The translations under genes and the position numbers were made by a program. 61,171 nt of DNA from the NCBI GenBank assembly GCA_900313235.1, contig OMQN01000003.1, positions 1 to 61,171 on the forward strand, given 5' to 3'. The notes below the pieces were generated by a model that had not been told where the DNA came from, did no database searches, and worked only from the letters and a program-made list of their open reading frames with translations. Origin of the DNA: an uncultured Prevotellaceae bacterium. Lineage in GTDB: Bacteria > Bacteroidota > Bacteroidia > Bacteroidales > Bacteroidaceae. Positions 59,751 through 61,171 of the stretch are shown piece after piece; within the stretch, counting starts at the first letter, position 1; each line of letters begins with the position of its first letter.

Positions 59751-60332
59751 CTAATAAGAGAAGGTGCGGAGGGCTTCGTAGATCCGCTGGACGGGCAGTC
59801 CCATGACGTTGAAGTAGCTGCCGTTGAGCTGTGTCACACCGACATAGCCTATCCACTCCTGGATGCCGTAGGAACCTGCCTTGTCGAAGGGACGGTAATG
59901 GGTGACGTAATAGTTGATTTCGTCGTCGCTCAGCTGCTTGAAGGTGACGTCGGTCAATACGGAGAAGGACTGCTGGCGCTCCGTGGTTGTCAGCGTGACG
60001 CCCGTAATAACCTGATGAGTGTTGCCGCTCAACTCGTGGAGCATGCGGCAGGCGTCAGCCTCGTCGTGGGGCTTGCCCATCACTTCGTCACCCAAGACGA
60101 CGATGGTGTCGGCGGTAATAACGAGTTCGTCGGCGGCCATGGTCTCACGATAGGCAGCGGCCTTCTTCTGCGAGATATACTCGGCAATCTGGCGGGTGGG
60201 TAGACTGGCGGGATAGCTCTCGTCGATGCCGTCGATGACGCGCACCTCGAAGGGGACGTCAAGGCCCGCCAACAGTTCTTTGCGTCTGGGCGAATTGCTC
60301 GCCAGGATAATCTTATAATTTACATTAAACAT
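59751..60332 (-). CDS. maf: Maf-like nucleoside triphosphate pyrophosphatase
   Basis: A 193-residue Maf/YhdE family protein. Signature segments are IILASNSPRRKELLAGL, ITADTIVVLGDEVMGKP and FDKAGSYGIQEWIGYVG. Family members hydrolyse dTTP, UTP or modified nucleotides to monophosphates and restrain cell division or mutagenesis. The start MFNVNYKIILAS fits the family. It follows the KdsC-like gene by 54 nt across a 14-bp tandem repeat and is probably co-transcribed with it. Confidence 0.95.
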   Translation of the reverse strand: MFNVNYKIILASNSPRRKELLAGLDVPFEVRVIDGIDESYPASLPTRQIAEYISQKKAAAYRETMAADELVITADTIVVLGDEVMGKPHDEADACRMLHELSGNTHQVITGVTLTTTERQQSFSVLTDVTFKQLSDDEINYYVTHYRPFDKAGSYGIQEWIGYVGVTQLNGSYFNVMGLPVQRIYEALRTFSY

Positions 60333-60365
60333 TAAACGTTAACCATTAAACGTTAACCATTAACC
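60331..60365. repeat. 14-bp tandem repeat ATTAAACGTTAACC
   Basis: ATTAAACGTTAACC occurs at 60331-60344 and 60345-60358, followed by a partial ATTAACC. It lies between the KdsC-like and maf genes and resembles other TTAAA-rich spacers in the window. Confidence 0.7.
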
Positions 60366-60386
60366 ATTATGCATTAAGCATTATTC

Positions 60387-60905
60387 TCACCAGCCGAAGG
60401 CCTTCTCGTCCTTCAGCCACTTGCCCTGGGCACGCAGCGTCTGCTCTATCACGTCGCGGCCACAGCCGTAGCCACCACGATACTGGCTGACATAGCAGCT
60501 GACGTCGCGCACCTCGTGACAGGCATCCTGCGGACAGACGGGACAGCCCACCAGTCGCATAACCTCCAAATCGGGGATGTCGTCGCCCATAAACATCACC
60601 TCGTCGTCCGTCAAGTCGTACTTCTGCTTGAACTCCTCGTAGACCTTGATTTTCACTGCAGCGCCAAGGTAGATGTCCTTCATGCCGAGACCCTCGTAGC
60701 GGTGGCGCACAGCCTCTATCTTGCAGCCAGAGATGATGGCGATGCGCAACCCCATCTTGATGGCCAACTGGATGGCATAGCCGTCCTTGATATTCACGGT
60801 GCGCAGCGGTGTGCCGTCGGCAGCCAGCGTAATGGTCTCGGCAGAGAGCACGCCGTCGAGGTCAAACACGATGGCTCGTATCTTCTGTAAGTCGTAATTG
60901 ATCAT
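60387..60905 (-). CDS. KdsC-like HAD phosphatase (Kdo 8-phosphate phosphatase)
   Basis: A capless 172-residue HAD phosphatase of the KdsC type. Motif I is [14 protein letters not shown] (Asp15, Asp17), motif [22 protein letters not shown], motif III Lys in VKIKVYEEF and motif [18 protein letters not shown]. KdsC enzymes act as tetramers and release Kdo from its 8-phosphate for LPS synthesis, which fits kdsB at 20712. The start ATG lies 44 nt inside the end of the preceding DUF2520 gene, an unusually long overlap. The C-terminal tail ([11 protein letters not shown]) fits the family's subunit-reaching tail. Confidence 0.9.
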   Translation of the reverse strand: MINYDLQKIRAIVFDLDGVLSAETITLAADGTPLRTVNIKDGYAIQLAIKMGLRIAIISGCKIEAVRHRYEGLGMKDIYLGAAVKIKVYEEFKQKYDLTDDEVMFMGDDIPDLEVMRLVGCPVCPQDACHEVRDVSCYVSQYRGGYGCGRDVIEQTLRAQGKWLKDEKAFGW

Positions 60906-61171
60906 GTTGTTTCTTATCTTGTATACTTTCTGACATGAGGTTATAGATAGCTTGCAGGCGTCCGTCGAGCAGTGCCGACTGGGCAGCCATCACGTTTTTG
61001 TCGCCACGTGCAGCAGGACCCGTCTGGGCCTCGGTGGGGTGCAACTCGTGGACTTTGCGTGCCGTCTCGTCCACCAACGGCAGCATCACATCGAAGGGCA
61101 GTCCCTTGCGTGCCAGTACGTCGGCAGCCAGCGTATAGCAGTGGTTGGCGAAGTTGCAGGCAAAGACGGCA
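60862..61171 (-). CDS. DUF2520 Rossmann-like protein, 5'-partial
   Basis: The frame is open from the window edge to a stop at 60862. The visible part reads [20 protein letters not shown], then [20 protein letters not shown] and [15 protein letters not shown]. This matches the C-terminal helical domain of DUF2520 proteins (NADP-binding, 6-phosphogluconate-dehydrogenase-like). The N-terminal Rossmann domain lies beyond 61171. The last 15 codons overlap the KdsC-like gene. Substrate is unknown; synteny with KdsC is common in Bacteroidetes as far as I recall. Confidence 0.8.
   Translation of the reverse strand, partial: AVFACNFANHCYTLAADVLARKGLPFDVMLPLVDETARKVHELHPTEAQTGPAARGDKNVMAAQSALLDGRLQAIYNLMSESIQDKKQHDQLRLTEDTSHRV

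Overview
The window comes from a Bacteroidales chromosome, most likely Prevotella or a close relative. The evidence is the repeated promoter element TAnnTTTG (TATCTTTGCA, TAACTTTGCA and similar) in front of genes, the near absence of Shine-Dalgarno sequences, the short primary sigma factor, and typical families (DUF4270, DUF5686, DUF5117-type zincins, PCC/methylmalonyl-CoA decarboxylase subunits). The genus is inferred from these features only. I see no rRNA, tRNA or CRISPR array.

Layout. 1-2052: end of a methylmalonyl-CoA decarboxylase/propionyl-CoA carboxylase operon (carboxyltransferase, a small OadG-like peptide, biotin carrier), closed by a strong hairpin. 2076-5881: panD-panC, then a divergent glycogen-synthase-like N-domain gene, a DUF4270 lipoprotein and a tiny conserved-looking gene. 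5925-8282: PcrA helicase behind the eroded tail of a secreted protein. 8300-12800: accessory island 1, with phased AGCTGTA repeats, palindromic elements, an XRE gene behind a 5'-truncated toxin-like gene, an EcoRI-type methyltransferase paired with a DUF262-HNH nuclease, and a rod-like structured RNA with its own promoter and terminator. 12846-26900: secreted esterase, a partner-switching module (HATPase, STAS, RsbW-like) whose PP2C phosphatase survives only as a short tail, dapA, glycogen branching enzyme, YhcH, MORN protein, kdsB, a CbpA-like DnaJ, a 5'-nucleotidase, NudC, a GH25 muramidase and TrmN6. 27000-47850: core genes (zinc metalloprotease, lon-tgt-lptF, DEAD-box helicase, primary sigma factor, DUF5686 barrel, AddA/AddB-like recombination nuclease pair, MFS transporter, panB, HAD phosphatase).

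47940-59740: accessory island 2, visibly more AT-rich. It holds a cut-off gene start with three promoters in a row, an AAA/DUF4143 ATPase, a small gene plus PIN toxin pair, and a five-gene minus-strand operon: N6-adenine methyltransferase, C5-cytosine methyltransferase, a 271-residue protein, a McrB-like AAA motor and a McrC-like DUF2357 nuclease. The organisation resembles LlaJI/BsuMI-type NTP-dependent restriction-modification, but the two methyltransferases use different chemistries, and the 271-residue protein is recognisably related to the N-terminal domain of the AAA motor. A structured RNA of about 330 nt with its own promoter and terminator precedes the operon. 59751-61171: Maf, a KdsC-like phosphatase and the end of a DUF2520 protein.

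The two islands share an architecture: a promoter, then a structured RNA ending in a terminator hairpin, then a methyltransferase gene whose start codon lies in or beside an inverted repeat. Both also carry AGCTGTA sites spaced about 21 bp apart. This RNA-fronted pair of restriction loci, and especially the mixed-chemistry McrBC-like operon with its duplicated recognition-type domain, is the best candidate for an undescribed system here.
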